NCBI GenBank assembly: GCA_016783505.1
Contig: JADHWK010000020.1
Span: 1 to 38,080, forward strand
DNA: 38,080 nucleotides
Reading direction: 5' to 3'
DNA from: Candidatus Zhuqueibacterota bacterium
Lineage (GTDB): Bacteria; BS750m-G25
In this document: positions 8,401 to 15,297 of the stretch, one piece after another
How positions within the stretch are numbered: position 1 is the first letter of the stretch
Layout of the letters: each line of letters starts with the position of its first letter
Program-made: the position numbers and the translations under genes
Notes under the pieces: generated by a model
What the model was told of the DNA's origin: nothing
What the model saw: the letters and a program-made list of their open reading frames with translations, nothing else
The model's database searches: none

Positions 8401-9038
8401 GGCGACATGGCGCGTCTCCGGTGGGCGATAACCAGATCATCGTCAATCATAGCCCGTATCTCATCGTCACTTAAGGCCTCAATCTTCTGAACCTCATGGG
8501 AAATACGGAATCCCTCGAAAAAATGGACGAAAGGAACCCGGGCTTTAAGTGACGCCGCCTGTGTGATCAGCGCCAAGTCCATAACTTCCTGCACTGAATT
8601 GGAGGCCATCAGGCCAAAGCCCGTTGATCTGACCGCCATGACGTCGGAGTGGTCTCCGAAGATGGAGAGGGCGTGGGTGGCAACGGTGCGGGCCGAAACA
8701 TAAAAGACTGTTGGCGTCAGTTCGCCGGCGATCTTAAACATGCTGGGTATCATCAGAAGTAACCCCTGGGATGCCGTGAAGGTGGTGGTCAATGAACCGG
8801 TTTGCAGAGCACCGTGCACGGCAGCCGATGCTCCGCCCTCTGACTGCATCTCAACTACCTGGGGCACAGTCCCCCAGATGTTGGTCCGTCCGGAAGCAGA
8901 CCAAGCATCGGCCCATTCCCCCATATTGGAAGAAGGAGTAATGGGGTAGATAGCGATTACCTCGTTGATCTTATGTGCCACATACGCTGCTGCTTCGTTA
9001 CCGTCAATTGTTACCTTTTTTGCCTTGTCATTAGACAT
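5475..9038 (-). CDS. nifJ: Pyruvate:ferredoxin (flavodoxin) oxidoreductase, single-chain
   Basis: Catalyses reversible oxidative decarboxylation of pyruvate with CoA to acetyl-CoA and CO2, reducing ferredoxin or flavodoxin in the cytoplasm. All domains of the single-chain enzyme are fused in the usual order and length (1187 aa). The pyruvate/TPP-binding alpha domain has YPITPSS at 31-37. The gamma domain follows in the middle. A double [4Fe-4S] ferredoxin domain has CIQCGKCSLVCP at 699-710 and CTGCELCVEVCP at 755-766. The TPP domain has CAGCG at 829-833 (proximal cluster) and GDGWAYDIGYGG at 979-990. No key cysteine is missing. The ATG at 9038 has AGGAGG 5-6 nt upstream. A three-way foldback lies 80-140 bp upstream. 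The DHOD-like gene downstream is a common neighbour of this enzyme. Confidence 0.97.
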   Translation of the reverse strand: MSNDKAKKVTIDGNEAAAYVAHKINEVIAIYPITPSSNMGEWADAWSASGRTNIWGTVPQVVEMQSEGGASAAVHGALQTGSLTTTFTASQGLLLMIPSMFKIAGELTPTVFYVSARTVATHALSIFGDHSDVMAVRSTGFGLMASNSVQEVMDLALITQAASLKARVPFVHFFEGFRISHEVQKIEALSDDEIRAMIDDDLVIAHRRRAMSPEHPVLRGSSQNPDVFFQARERCNPYYLACTEIVQETMDKFAGIVGRRYHIFDYVGPENAERVIVMMGSGAEAALETVEYLEAKGEKVGLLKVRLYRPFSTKHFINALPTTVKAIAVLDRTKEPGAEGEPLYKDVVTAISESMASGTPPFDKFPRIIGGRYGLSSKEFTPAMVKGVFDELAKETPKNRFTIGIEDDITHTSLSYDPSFTTEGDDVIRGLFFGLGADGTVSANKNSIKIIGEGTDYYAQGYFVYDSRKAGARTTSHLRFGPRPIHSSYLINKANFIACHQTVFLEKYDMLRDAVEGATFLLNTQAKPEGVWDTLPKKVQKQLIEKKMKFYIIDGYKVAKETGMGQRINTIMQTCFFAISGVLPKDEAIQAIKDSIKKTYGGKGDKVVRMNFNAVDQALVNLHEIPVHDRVTSRIEMPPVVSDGAPDYVKNVLAKIISADGEALPVGAMPEDGTFAIATTQWEKRNIALEIPVWDEKICIQCGKCSLVCPHAAIRPKVYDEKYLGKAPETFRSADYRAKDFKGMKYTLQVAPEDCTGCELCVEVCPVKNKQDTRLRAINMIPQPPLRYQERKNYEFFLKIPDVDRSRVKINSVKGSQFLQPLFEYSGACAGCGETPYVKLISQLFGDRAIIGNATGCSSIYGGNLPTTPWAINKDGRGPAWNNSLFEECAEFAFGFRLTLDKQKEFALELLEKLIVQIGEDLVRVIREADQSDEAGIGAQRQRVERLKKKLEKLDSIYAKNLSSIADSLVKKSVWAMGGDGWAYDIGYGGLDHVLASGRNVNLLVLDTGVYSNTGGQCSKATPLGAVAKFAAAGKPQPRKDLGMMVMNYGYVYVAQIAMGANDAQTVRAIIEAEAYDGPSLIIAYCHCIAHGIDMGKGMEHQQAAVESGTWPLYRYNPERAKEGQNPLILDSKPPKITVKEYAYLETRFKMLTKSHPEAAKRLMERAQKETDNRWKLYEQMANMNFG

Positions 9039-9117
9039 GTCTTACCTCCTCTATCTGTAAGATTGTATTTCTCTCGATACCATTCATAACCTATATTATG
9101 AAAAATTAGGTAATCGT

Positions 9118-9179
9118 CTGGAGTTACCCGTTTACGGGTTTATTGATATTATTTTAAACCTCTAAAGAGGTAACTCCAG
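9118..9179. repeat. Three-way-junction palindrome upstream of nifJ
   Basis: Outer arms CTGGAGTTACC (9118-9128) and GGTAACTCCAG (9169-9179) are perfect complements. Inside are two hairpins, ACCCGT-TT-ACGGGT (about 9126-9139) and ACCTCT/AGAGGT (about 9158-9171). The stretch TTATTTTAAACC..TCTAAAGA resembles 29676-29700, suggesting a repeat family. Confidence 0.65.
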
Positions 9180-9223
9180 CGCTTTTTCAACAGAATAATT
9201 GATTCCTTTGTGAATTATTGGGC

Positions 9224-9484
9224 TTACCCAACGGCGACACCAATCAGGACAAACAAAATTGCCGTAGAGATGATCAGCAGGGAAAGGTTGCCCCTGAGTT
9301 TCTTTTCTTCCTTGTAAGAGGTGCCCATTCCCAGAATTTCCATCAGCGACACCGCCATCCCCACCCCAGTCCCGATCCCTACCACTACTCCCAAGATAGG
9401 GTTGATCTTACCAATCAAACTGAAAACAACGGCCACCACCAAACAGATGGGGATGGTAAAATTTCTCACCTTTTTTATGTTCAT
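9224..9484 (-). CDS. Small hypothetical membrane protein with glycine-rich helix (86 aa)
   Basis: Not recognised as a named family. From the ATG at 9484 it has three hydrophobic segments at about 9-25, 28-47 and 66-85, with a short cytoplasmic-type charged loop (SYKEEKKLRG) between the last two. The middle helix (GVVVGIGTGVGMAV) is a glycine zipper, suggesting tight helix packing or oligomerisation. The frame opens further upstream to 9529, but GAGGG lies about 6 nt before the ATG at 9484, which fits a start there. It lies between a 166-aa membrane protein gene and nifJ on the same strand. Function unknown. Confidence 0.6.
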   Translation of the reverse strand: MNIKKVRNFTIPICLVVAVVFSLIGKINPILGVVVGIGTGVGMAVSLMEILGMGTSYKEEKKLRGNLSLLIISTAILFVLIGVAVG

Positions 9485-9636
9485 AAGAACCCTCAATTTT
9501 GATAAAGATTTATAATTGATAATTACCAATTAACAGTAAGCAATCGGAACCTTTTAACTCAAGATATCATCTCATGAACCCTTACGGCAAAACTCTGCAT
9601 CAAGGTATCCATTTTCCTACATTGTTCCTTGCCAAT

Positions 9637-9664
9637 TGCCTACTGCATACTGCTTACTGCCTAC
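9637..9664. repeat. Heptanucleotide run, four TGCNTAC units
   Basis: Four consecutive heptads of the form TGCNTAC (N = C, A, T, C) occupy 9637-9664. They overlap the last codons and the stop (9654-9656) of the upstream membrane protein gene, so this protein's C-terminus is written by the repeat. Confidence 0.7.
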
Positions 9665-10154
9665 TATTATTTTCACTCCTCTGGTCCGGTTTTTTTTTCT
9701 TTACAAAAAGAAGTAAAATTCCGACGAGGATCAAAAGAACCGGCCAAAGTTGTCCCCCCCATCCGGTAAAGGACAGAAAGATGACCCCACAGATGGAAAG
9801 AATAGTACCCGGCACCAGCAAACCTGATTCGTGGGGACCTAAGAAATACATTAGAAAAAACCCTAAGGCGGGGGCGAAGAGAAAGACAGGCCATAGGTAA
9901 ACCATCTGATCCCAACCGGTAAGGGCACAGTACAGAAATAATAAGCCCACTACCGTCAGCACCCCGGCGGGCATTAACAGACCGTATTCCTTAGTGTTCA
10001 TGAAAAAGCCCAGCCAAAATGCCAGAGCACACGCCAACACGAAAACCGGCCACAACTCAGCCATGGACACCAACCTAATGTTGGCCAAAAGCAATAGCAA
10101 TCCAATAACGATCAACAGACCACCAAAAAATACCTGAATCCGACGACGGTTCAT
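9654..10154 (-). CDS. Multi-pass membrane protein with internal LWPV repeats (166 aa)
   Basis: A hydrophobic protein resembling the transmembrane part of LiaI/LiaF-type (DUF5668-like) proteins; function unknown. It begins with a basic MNRRR and a helix at 8-25. The motif LWPV recurs at 34-37, 87-90 and 136-139. The block between successive motifs is duplicated: two helices, a short polar turn containing a Gly-Leu-Leu-(M/V)-P element, then a helix. It ends in a charged tail KKKKPDQRSENNSRQ. The ATG at 10154 has AGGAG 5-6 nt upstream. The last codons and stop fall in a heptanucleotide repeat, so the natural C-terminus may have been changed by repeat insertion. The LiaF-like assignment is a family resemblance only. 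Confidence 0.65.
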   Translation of the reverse strand: MNRRRIQVFFGGLLIVIGLLLLLANIRLVSMAELWPVFVLACALAFWLGFFMNTKEYGLLMPAGVLTVVGLLFLYCALTGWDQMVYLWPVFLFAPALGFFLMYFLGPHESGLLVPGTILSICGVIFLSFTGWGGQLWPVLLILVGILLLFVKKKKPDQRSENNSRQ

Positions 10155-10417
10155 GCTTCTCCTTTCGCAAAATAATTTTTTTCAACGACACATTCAATCC
10201 GCATGCAGGTCTCGAAGATCCGCAATTTATGTTCTCCCTAATTTTTATTAACTTTTTTCCCCAGCTTTTCTAAGACTCTTTCTACTTAATTGACAAAATT
10301 CTGGGTGTACTTTACAGCTTCTTTGGCGTAATTATTTATATTAACCACGTATTCTCCGTAACCACTTTTTTCACGGTCCCTTTTTGCTCTCATCAATAAT
10401 TTATACTTCATTTTTTC

Positions 10418-11005
10418 CTATACCCAAGCAACTTCCCTTCCTTTTTCAAAGGCGTTCAGGTTGGCTCCTTCGGTCCCCTTGGGCACCCGCACTCGTATAA
10501 TCCTCCCCCACTCCTCATCTTTTAAGGATAAAAACGAGGACAAAGCCCCCAGCAGCAACGTATTGACTAACCGGGTATTTCCCAAGTCTTTAGCGATGGA
10601 TATGGCATCAATGGCTAACACGTTGTTCCCCGCCTTTTTCAACTGGCCCACAGGGTCCTCGGGATAGGAACCCTTTTTTGTGGCGACGATGGGCGGCACA
10701 ATCTTCTGTCTGTTAACGATTAACCTTCCATTTTCTTTTATATAATAGGCCCAACGCAAGGCTTCAGCCTCCTCGAAAGCCAGAACGACGTCGGCCTGTC
10801 CCCGTGGGATCAAGGGCGAATACACTTTTTTTCCAAATCGCACGTGGCTGGAGACTACCCCACCCCGCTGGGCCATACCGTGCACTTCACTTTTTTTCAC
10901 ATCATGGCCGCTGTTCACGGCTACCTGAGCGAGGATCTCGCTGGCCAGGATCACCCCCTGACCCCCCACCCCCACGATGAGCACATTCATTACCCCATTC
11001 TTCAT
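10418..11005 (-). CDS. iorB: Indolepyruvate:ferredoxin oxidoreductase, beta subunit
   Basis: The gamma-type (KorC/PorG-like) subunit of the arylpyruvate oxidoreductase, working with IorA in the cytoplasm. From the ATG at 11005 (195 aa) the N-terminal nucleotide-fold motif GVGGQGVILASEIL is at 12-25, followed by SEVHGMAQRGGVV, a signature of this subunit, and ADVVLAFEEAEALR. The frame opens at 11020, but GGGAG sits about 9 nt before the ATG at 11005 while the upstream ATG has no Shine-Dalgarno sequence. The gene follows iorA on the same strand with a 219-bp spacer containing a long foldback, so the two may be partly uncoupled in expression. Length and motifs are normal. Confidence 0.93.
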   Translation of the reverse strand: MKNGVMNVLIVGVGGQGVILASEILAQVAVNSGHDVKKSEVHGMAQRGGVVSSHVRFGKKVYSPLIPRGQADVVLAFEEAEALRWAYYIKENGRLIVNRQKIVPPIVATKKGSYPEDPVGQLKKAGNNVLAIDAISIAKDLGNTRLVNTLLLGALSSFLSLKDEEWGRIIRVRVPKGTEGANLNAFEKGREVAWV

Positions 11006-11073
11006 CGAATCTTCTCCCATTTACGAAACCGTGAATTACAAGAAGGATGAAAATTCTATTTTCAGAGCCAAAC

Positions 11074-11171
11074 AATAGAACGTGGATAACACAGATGATA
11101 CTGATTCTCACGGATTAAATAAAGTAAAAATCTGTGCAAATCCGTCAAATCCGTGTTATCTGTGTTCTATT
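11074..11171. repeat. 98-bp imperfect foldback between iorA and iorB
   Basis: Arms 11074-11116 and 11129-11171 are inverted repeats matching at 32 of 43 positions; most differences are transitions, which would leave G-U pairs in RNA. Shared pieces are AATAGAAC, GATAACAC and CAC(A/G)GATT. The wording (ACACAGAT, CACGGATT, ATCTGTG) resembles spacer repeats I recall from many environmental genomes. Confidence 0.7.
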
Positions 11172-11224
11172 TCGGTCTTAGCTATAATTCAAGAAGAACC
11201 TCTTTCGGAATTTTTTGGGTGGAT

Positions 11225-13009
11225 TCATCCCACCGCTTCAATCACGTCAATCGGACATATTTGGGCGCATAGGTCGCAGCCAGTGCATAGGGATTCGTCA
11301 ATAATCGCTTTAGCCAGACCCTTGTCCGTCCTCTCTTCCGAGGCACTGATAGCCGGACAGCCTAATCGCAGGCAGGCGCCACAGCCGTTGCATTCCTCCA
11401 GATTTATCCGGTAAGGCTTTCCCCGGACTTTTTTCGGGAAAATGACACAGGGCCCCCGGCTGATGACCACCTTCAGTCCCGGAAGGATAACCGCCCTTTT
11501 CAAGGTCTCCAAAGTGGCGTTATAATCGTAGGGATCAACTGTAAACACCTGATCCACCCCGAGAGCCTTGGACAGGGCCCAAAAATCCACCGCCTTGGTC
11601 TTTTCCCCCATCAGAGTATTACCCGTGGCCGGATGATGCTGACCCCCGGTCATAGCTGTGATTCGATTGTCCATAATGATCACGGTGATGTTGCTCTTGT
11701 TGTATACCGCATCCAGCAGGGGGGTCATCCCGGAGTGCAAGAATGTGGAGTCCCCGATGACGGCCACCACCGGGGCCTTGGGGTTTACCACCCGTTCCAC
11801 CCCGATGGCATTGCCGATGGAAGCCCCCATGCAAATGCATGAATGCAAGGCTTCCAAAGGTGGAAGGGCCGCTAAGGTATAACAGCCAATGTCCCCTAAA
11901 ACGTCCGCCTTCAGCTTGTTCAACGCACAATATAGCCCCCGATGGGCGCATCCCGGGCAGAGAACAGGGGGTCTGGGGAACCCCCCCCCGGCTTTTTGAA
12001 CGGTTAAGTCCTCCTTGGTTAACCCCGAAAGAATACTCGCCCTGACCAGTCCTTCCTTTAGTTTTTCCGGGGTTAATTCTCCCTGATTGGGAACAAATTC
12101 CTTTCCCCGACAATGGATTCCGGCCCCCCTGATCTGCTCCTCCATGAAGGGCTCTAACTCTTCGATAACCAGCAGTTGATCCACCGAACGGGCGAATTTT
12201 TCTATTCTTTGAATGGGTAGGGGGTTGGAGAAACCAACCTTAAGATAGCTAGCATCCGGCAGCACTTCTTTAGCATAATTATAGGAGATACCCCCGGCGA
12301 CCACGCCCAGGCTTCGATCCCCCTCTTCAACCCGGTTCAAAGGGGTTTCTTCGGTAAACTTCCGTAACTTTTCCATTCGTTCTTCAACAACCTCGTGCCT
12401 TTTCCGGGCATAGATGGGCATCATTACATATTTAGTAACGTTTCTATCAAATCCGCTTACTGGGTACTCCTTTCGGGAACCCAGCTCTACTATTCCCTTT
12501 GAATGAGAAATCCGGGTAGTCAGCCTCAGCAAAACCGGGGTGTCAAACCGCTCGCTGATGTCCAGGGCAATACCCACGAAATCCTTGGCCTCCTGGCTGT
12601 CTGAGGGCTCCAGCATGGGAATCTTGGCGAACTTAGCGTAAAAGCGGTTATCCTGCTCGTTCTGGGAGGAGTGCATCCCCGGATCATCGGCGGAAACGAG
12701 CACAAACCCACCTTTTATCCCGGTGTAAGAAAAGGTCATCAGGGGATCGGCGGCCACGTTCACCCCTACGTGTTTCATGGCCACCAGGGTGCGGGCTCCG
12801 GCCATAGATCCTCCCATCCCTACCTCGAAGGCCACCTTTTCATTAGGTGACCATTGAGCATAAACACCGGGGAATTTGGCTAAATTTTCCAGAATTTCCG
12901 TACTTGGTGTCCCAGGATAGGCGGTCGCCAGCTGCACCCCGGCCTCTCTGGCACCGTGGGCCACCGCCTCATTTCCAGAAAGGAGCACCCTTACCTTCTC
13001 TCGATCCAT
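11225..13009 (-). CDS. iorA: Indolepyruvate:ferredoxin oxidoreductase, alpha subunit
   Basis: TPP-dependent subunit that decarboxylates aryl- or branched 2-oxoacids from transamination to the acyl-CoA, passing electrons to ferredoxin. Numbered from the ATG at 13009 (594 aa), the N-terminal domain has YPGTPST at 31-37 and the C-terminal TPP domain has CPGCAHRG before GDSTFLHSGMTPLLDAVYN (GDS at 419-421) and MDN. The C-terminal ferredoxin domain has CNGCGACLRLGCP starting at C540 and CTGCDLCAQICP starting at C575; the first set has the shifted spacing usual for this subunit. Tandem ATGs at 13012 and 13009 follow GGGAG; the second has the better spacing (6 nt). An ATG at 13030 is in frame but lacks a good RBS. 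iorB follows, and buk/ptb genes lie upstream on the same strand. Confidence 0.96.
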   Translation of the reverse strand: MDREKVRVLLSGNEAVAHGAREAGVQLATAYPGTPSTEILENLAKFPGVYAQWSPNEKVAFEVGMGGSMAGARTLVAMKHVGVNVAADPLMTFSYTGIKGGFVLVSADDPGMHSSQNEQDNRFYAKFAKIPMLEPSDSQEAKDFVGIALDISERFDTPVLLRLTTRISHSKGIVELGSRKEYPVSGFDRNVTKYVMMPIYARKRHEVVEERMEKLRKFTEETPLNRVEEGDRSLGVVAGGISYNYAKEVLPDASYLKVGFSNPLPIQRIEKFARSVDQLLVIEELEPFMEEQIRGAGIHCRGKEFVPNQGELTPEKLKEGLVRASILSGLTKEDLTVQKAGGGFPRPPVLCPGCAHRGLYCALNKLKADVLGDIGCYTLAALPPLEALHSCICMGASIGNAIGVERVVNPKAPVVAVIGDSTFLHSGMTPLLDAVYNKSNITVIIMDNRITAMTGGQHHPATGNTLMGEKTKAVDFWALSKALGVDQVFTVDPYDYNATLETLKRAVILPGLKVVISRGPCVIFPKKVRGKPYRINLEECNGCGACLRLGCPAISASEERTDKGLAKAIIDESLCTGCDLCAQICPIDVIEAVG

Positions 13010-13030
13010 CATTCTCTCCCAAATCTGCAT

Positions 13031-13334
13031 CTTTACCTTACGATTGCTGGTGCCGTTTCAACTCTTTTTCGCTAAGGAATTCTCCCATACAGACGTTTTT
13101 GGATTGCACCGACCGTGTTGGTGCAAATATGAGTGCGATAAGCCTGCCTGCGGTAGGCAGGCGTCATACCACATGAAGCGACACACTTGCCTCTTAGACT
13201 TGCCTTTCGGGGGTCGCTTTACTCCAAGGTTAAATTTAGTTGATATTTGGTATTATTTACTAAGCTATTGTAAAAATTAAATTATGTCTTTTGAATCGTT
13301 TTTAGCAATTTGCAGCTTATACTGTTGACTTCTG
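13031..13334. other. Spacer upstream of iorA with two short hairpins
   Basis: No gene is supported; the plus-strand frames here are random. Two perfect hairpins are present: TTGCACC/GGTGCAA (13104-13126) and GCCTGCC-TGCGGTA-GGCAGGC (13142-13162). Neither has a T-run. The second is of a type I recall as dispersed in many bacterial genomes. The iorA promoter is presumably here but no clear hexamers stand out. Confidence 0.45.
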
Positions 13335-13392
13335 TTTGGAGTGCATCGTCCGTGACGATGCATATGCATTGACATAGTCAATGCACTCCAAA
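13335..13392. repeat. Perfect three-way-junction palindrome
   Basis: Outer arms TTTGGAGTGCAT (13335-13346) and ATGCACTCCAAA (13381-13392) are perfect 12-bp complements. Between and partly overlapping them are GCATCGTC-CGT-GACGATGC (13343-13361) and TGCATTGAC-ATA-GTCAATGCA (about 13364-13384). The result is a stem with two hairpin arms, the same plan as 9118-9179. It sits 32 bp after the stop of the second Ptb gene and has no T-run. Confidence 0.75.
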
Positions 13393-13423
13393 ACGCGCTT
13401 TATTGGAAATCACAATAGTCTAG

Positions 13424-14353
13424 TTATTTAGTTAGAATGGTATTGGCGATCAGGACTGCCAGGGCAATGGAATTCAGTTTTCCCTCTATTCCCCACACCC
13501 ATGGGGTGAGGATAATAGGGCCCTTGCCCCCCACGATAAGCCCGGCTGATTTGGCCTTGGCAAAGATGAAAAGGGACTTATAGAGCCCATTCCCCACTCC
13601 GATATTGCTCGCTACGAGGATGTCCGCCTGACCGGCTACCTCACCCCCTATACCCTTTTCTTCTGCCGCCCGGGGAGACACCGCCACGTCCAGCGAGAGG
13701 GGACCGTCGAGGTAGGCATCCTTAATCTGACCCCGTTCGGCCATCTTGGCCACCACCGCCTCTTCCACGGTCGCTGGCATCGAAGGGTATACGGTCTCCA
13801 CAGCGGCCAGCAGGGCCACCCGGGGTGTTTCTACTTGCAGAACCCTGGCCACTCCAGCGGCGTTTGCAATGATCCGATTCATAGTCCCTAAATCGGGTTT
13901 TATGACCAGTTCTCCATCGGTGATCAGCAGGAGTCTGGAATAATCCGGCAATTCAAAAACCCCTATGTGAGATAGCAATTTGGGATCCATTTTTAATCCT
14001 AATTGACCCTGCCTAATCAGCCGAGCAAAGCCCCAGTTCTTCATTCCACCATTCATCAGGATTTCTGCTTCCCCGTCTGCCAACCGCTCGCCCCCCATCA
14101 TGCAACCTTTGATGGGATCGTCCTCATCAACGATTTCGAAATGTTCAACCGGTAGCTGATGCCTTTTCGCTAATTCCAGAATCCGGTTCCGGTTACCGAT
14201 CAAAATAGGTTGAATTATTCTTTCCTCGTATGCACGGTCAACGGCCTTCAAACTAATGGAATCCTCGGCGGCCGTCAACACCAACCTGAAAGGTCTTTTT
14301 TCGGAAGCTAAATCCTTGGCCCTTTCCAGAACCCCTTGAAAGTTAACCAACAT
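13424..14353 (-). CDS. Divergent phosphate acetyl/butyryltransferase paralogue
   Basis: A second Ptb/Pta-family protein (309 aa), encoded directly after the first and overlapping its stop by 11 bp (ATGTTGGTTAA). The Ptb core is clear: LLITDGELVIKPDL, LLAAVETVYPSMPAT, RGQIKDAYLDGPLSLDVAV and ADILVASNIGVGN. Near the C-terminus the family motif SR(T/A)DS before the KxxSIALA helix, present in the neighbour at 282-287, is replaced by TPWVWG (about 283-288). The phosphate/CoA-binding site is therefore altered, and activity may be lost or changed. The frame opens to 14404, but the ATG at 14353 has GAGGGAGGGGG about 6 nt upstream. It could be an accessory subunit or an enzyme with another acyl-CoA preference. 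Confidence 0.82.
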   Translation of the reverse strand: MLVNFQGVLERAKDLASEKRPFRLVLTAAEDSISLKAVDRAYEERIIQPILIGNRNRILELAKRHQLPVEHFEIVDEDDPIKGCMMGGERLADGEAEILMNGGMKNWGFARLIRQGQLGLKMDPKLLSHIGVFELPDYSRLLLITDGELVIKPDLGTMNRIIANAAGVARVLQVETPRVALLAAVETVYPSMPATVEEAVVAKMAERGQIKDAYLDGPLSLDVAVSPRAAEEKGIGGEVAGQADILVASNIGVGNGLYKSLFIFAKAKSAGLIVGGKGPIILTPWVWGIEGKLNSIALAVLIANTILTK

Positions 14354-15284
14354 GGAAAACCCCCTCCCTCTTGAGGTAGTCGGCGACCAGAAGACCGAGG
14401 GCAATTGAGGCCTTCTTACTGAGGCTGGAGTCCGTCCGGGAGACTAGTGAAACCGGAACCTTAGCCCCCACAATCACACCGGCGAAGATGGCCCCGGCGA
14501 AGAGTATCAGGGATTTGCTGATAATGTTGCCCTCCTCAATGGAGCTAACGACTATTACATCCGTATCCCCGGTGACCCCCCCTTGGATTCCCATATGCTC
14601 AGATGAAGAACGCTGGACGGCCTGATCAAAGGTCAGAGGACCGTCAATGAAAACATCCTTGATTTGACCCCGATCGGCCATCTTCGATAATACAGCCCCA
14701 TCCATACTCGCTGGCATCCCGGGATTAATTACATCCGTGGCCGCCAACAGGGTGATTTTTGGTTTGTTAATACCCAGGGCCCTGGATACTGTAATGGCAT
14801 TTTCAATGATCTCCAGTTTCTGTTCGAAGGATGGCTCAACCACCATTCCCCCATCGGTAATGTTCAACAATTTATGATAGGTGGGCACCGACAAAACAGC
14901 GCAGTGACTCAGGGTGTTTTTTACCTTTAGACCAAATGATTTATTCAAAACAGTCTTAAGAAGCATGGCGGTGCTCATGAATCCCTTCATCAATAGGTCG
15001 GCTTTTCCCTCAGCCACCGTTTGAACCGCAAGAAAAGCCGCTTCTTCAGTATCCTTAGCATGAATGACCTCAAATTTGTCGGCATTGATTTCAATTCGCT
15101 TACACAAATACCTAATGCGATCCTCATCCCCCACCAAGATGGTTCGGGCGATACCCTCGTCGTAGACCTCCCCGACGGCGGCCAAAACATCCCGATCCTG
15201 GGCATTAGCCACTACCACCGTCCATTTTTTCCGCCTACCAAGTTGCTTTACTTTTGAGATTATTTCATCGGCTGCCCTAATCAT
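14343..15284 (-). CDS. ptb: Phosphate butyryltransferase (phosphotransbutyrylase)
   Basis: Converts an acyl-CoA such as butyryl-, isobutyryl- or aryl-acetyl-CoA plus phosphate to acyl-phosphate and CoA. It has the full Ptb pattern over 313 aa: LLNITDGGMVVEPSFEQK, LLAATDVINPGMPAS, GQIKDVFIDGPLTFDQAV, DVIVVSSIEEGN, and the phosphate-site motif SRTDSS at 282-287 before KKASIALG. The frame opens to 15389 inside buk, but the ATG at 15284 has AGGGATGG about 7-9 nt upstream and starts 14 bp after the buk stop; an ATG at 15293 would abut that RBS. It sits between butyrate kinase and a divergent Ptb copy, overlapping the latter by 11 bp, so the three genes form one operon. Actual chain-length preference cannot be read from sequence. 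Confidence 0.92.
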   Translation of the reverse strand: MIRAADEIISKVKQLGRRKKWTVVVANAQDRDVLAAVGEVYDEGIARTILVGDEDRIRYLCKRIEINADKFEVIHAKDTEEAAFLAVQTVAEGKADLLMKGFMSTAMLLKTVLNKSFGLKVKNTLSHCAVLSVPTYHKLLNITDGGMVVEPSFEQKLEIIENAITVSRALGINKPKITLLAATDVINPGMPASMDGAVLSKMADRGQIKDVFIDGPLTFDQAVQRSSSEHMGIQGGVTGDTDVIVVSSIEEGNIISKSLILFAGAIFAGVIVGAKVPVSLVSRTDSSLSKKASIALGLLVADYLKREGVFHVG

Positions 15285-15297
15285 ATAATCCATCCCT

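Noticed and set aside
9224-9529. Start of the small glycine-zipper membrane protein at 9529
   Set aside because: The extra 15 residues have no RBS before them, whereas GAGGG precedes the ATG at 9484.
13142-13162. GCCTGCC/GGCAGGC hairpin as a terminator
   Set aside because: No T-run follows on either strand and no gene ends next to it.
13044-13280. Short plus-strand frame upstream of iorA
   Set aside because: It runs through hairpin repeats, has no RBS, and resembles nothing known.
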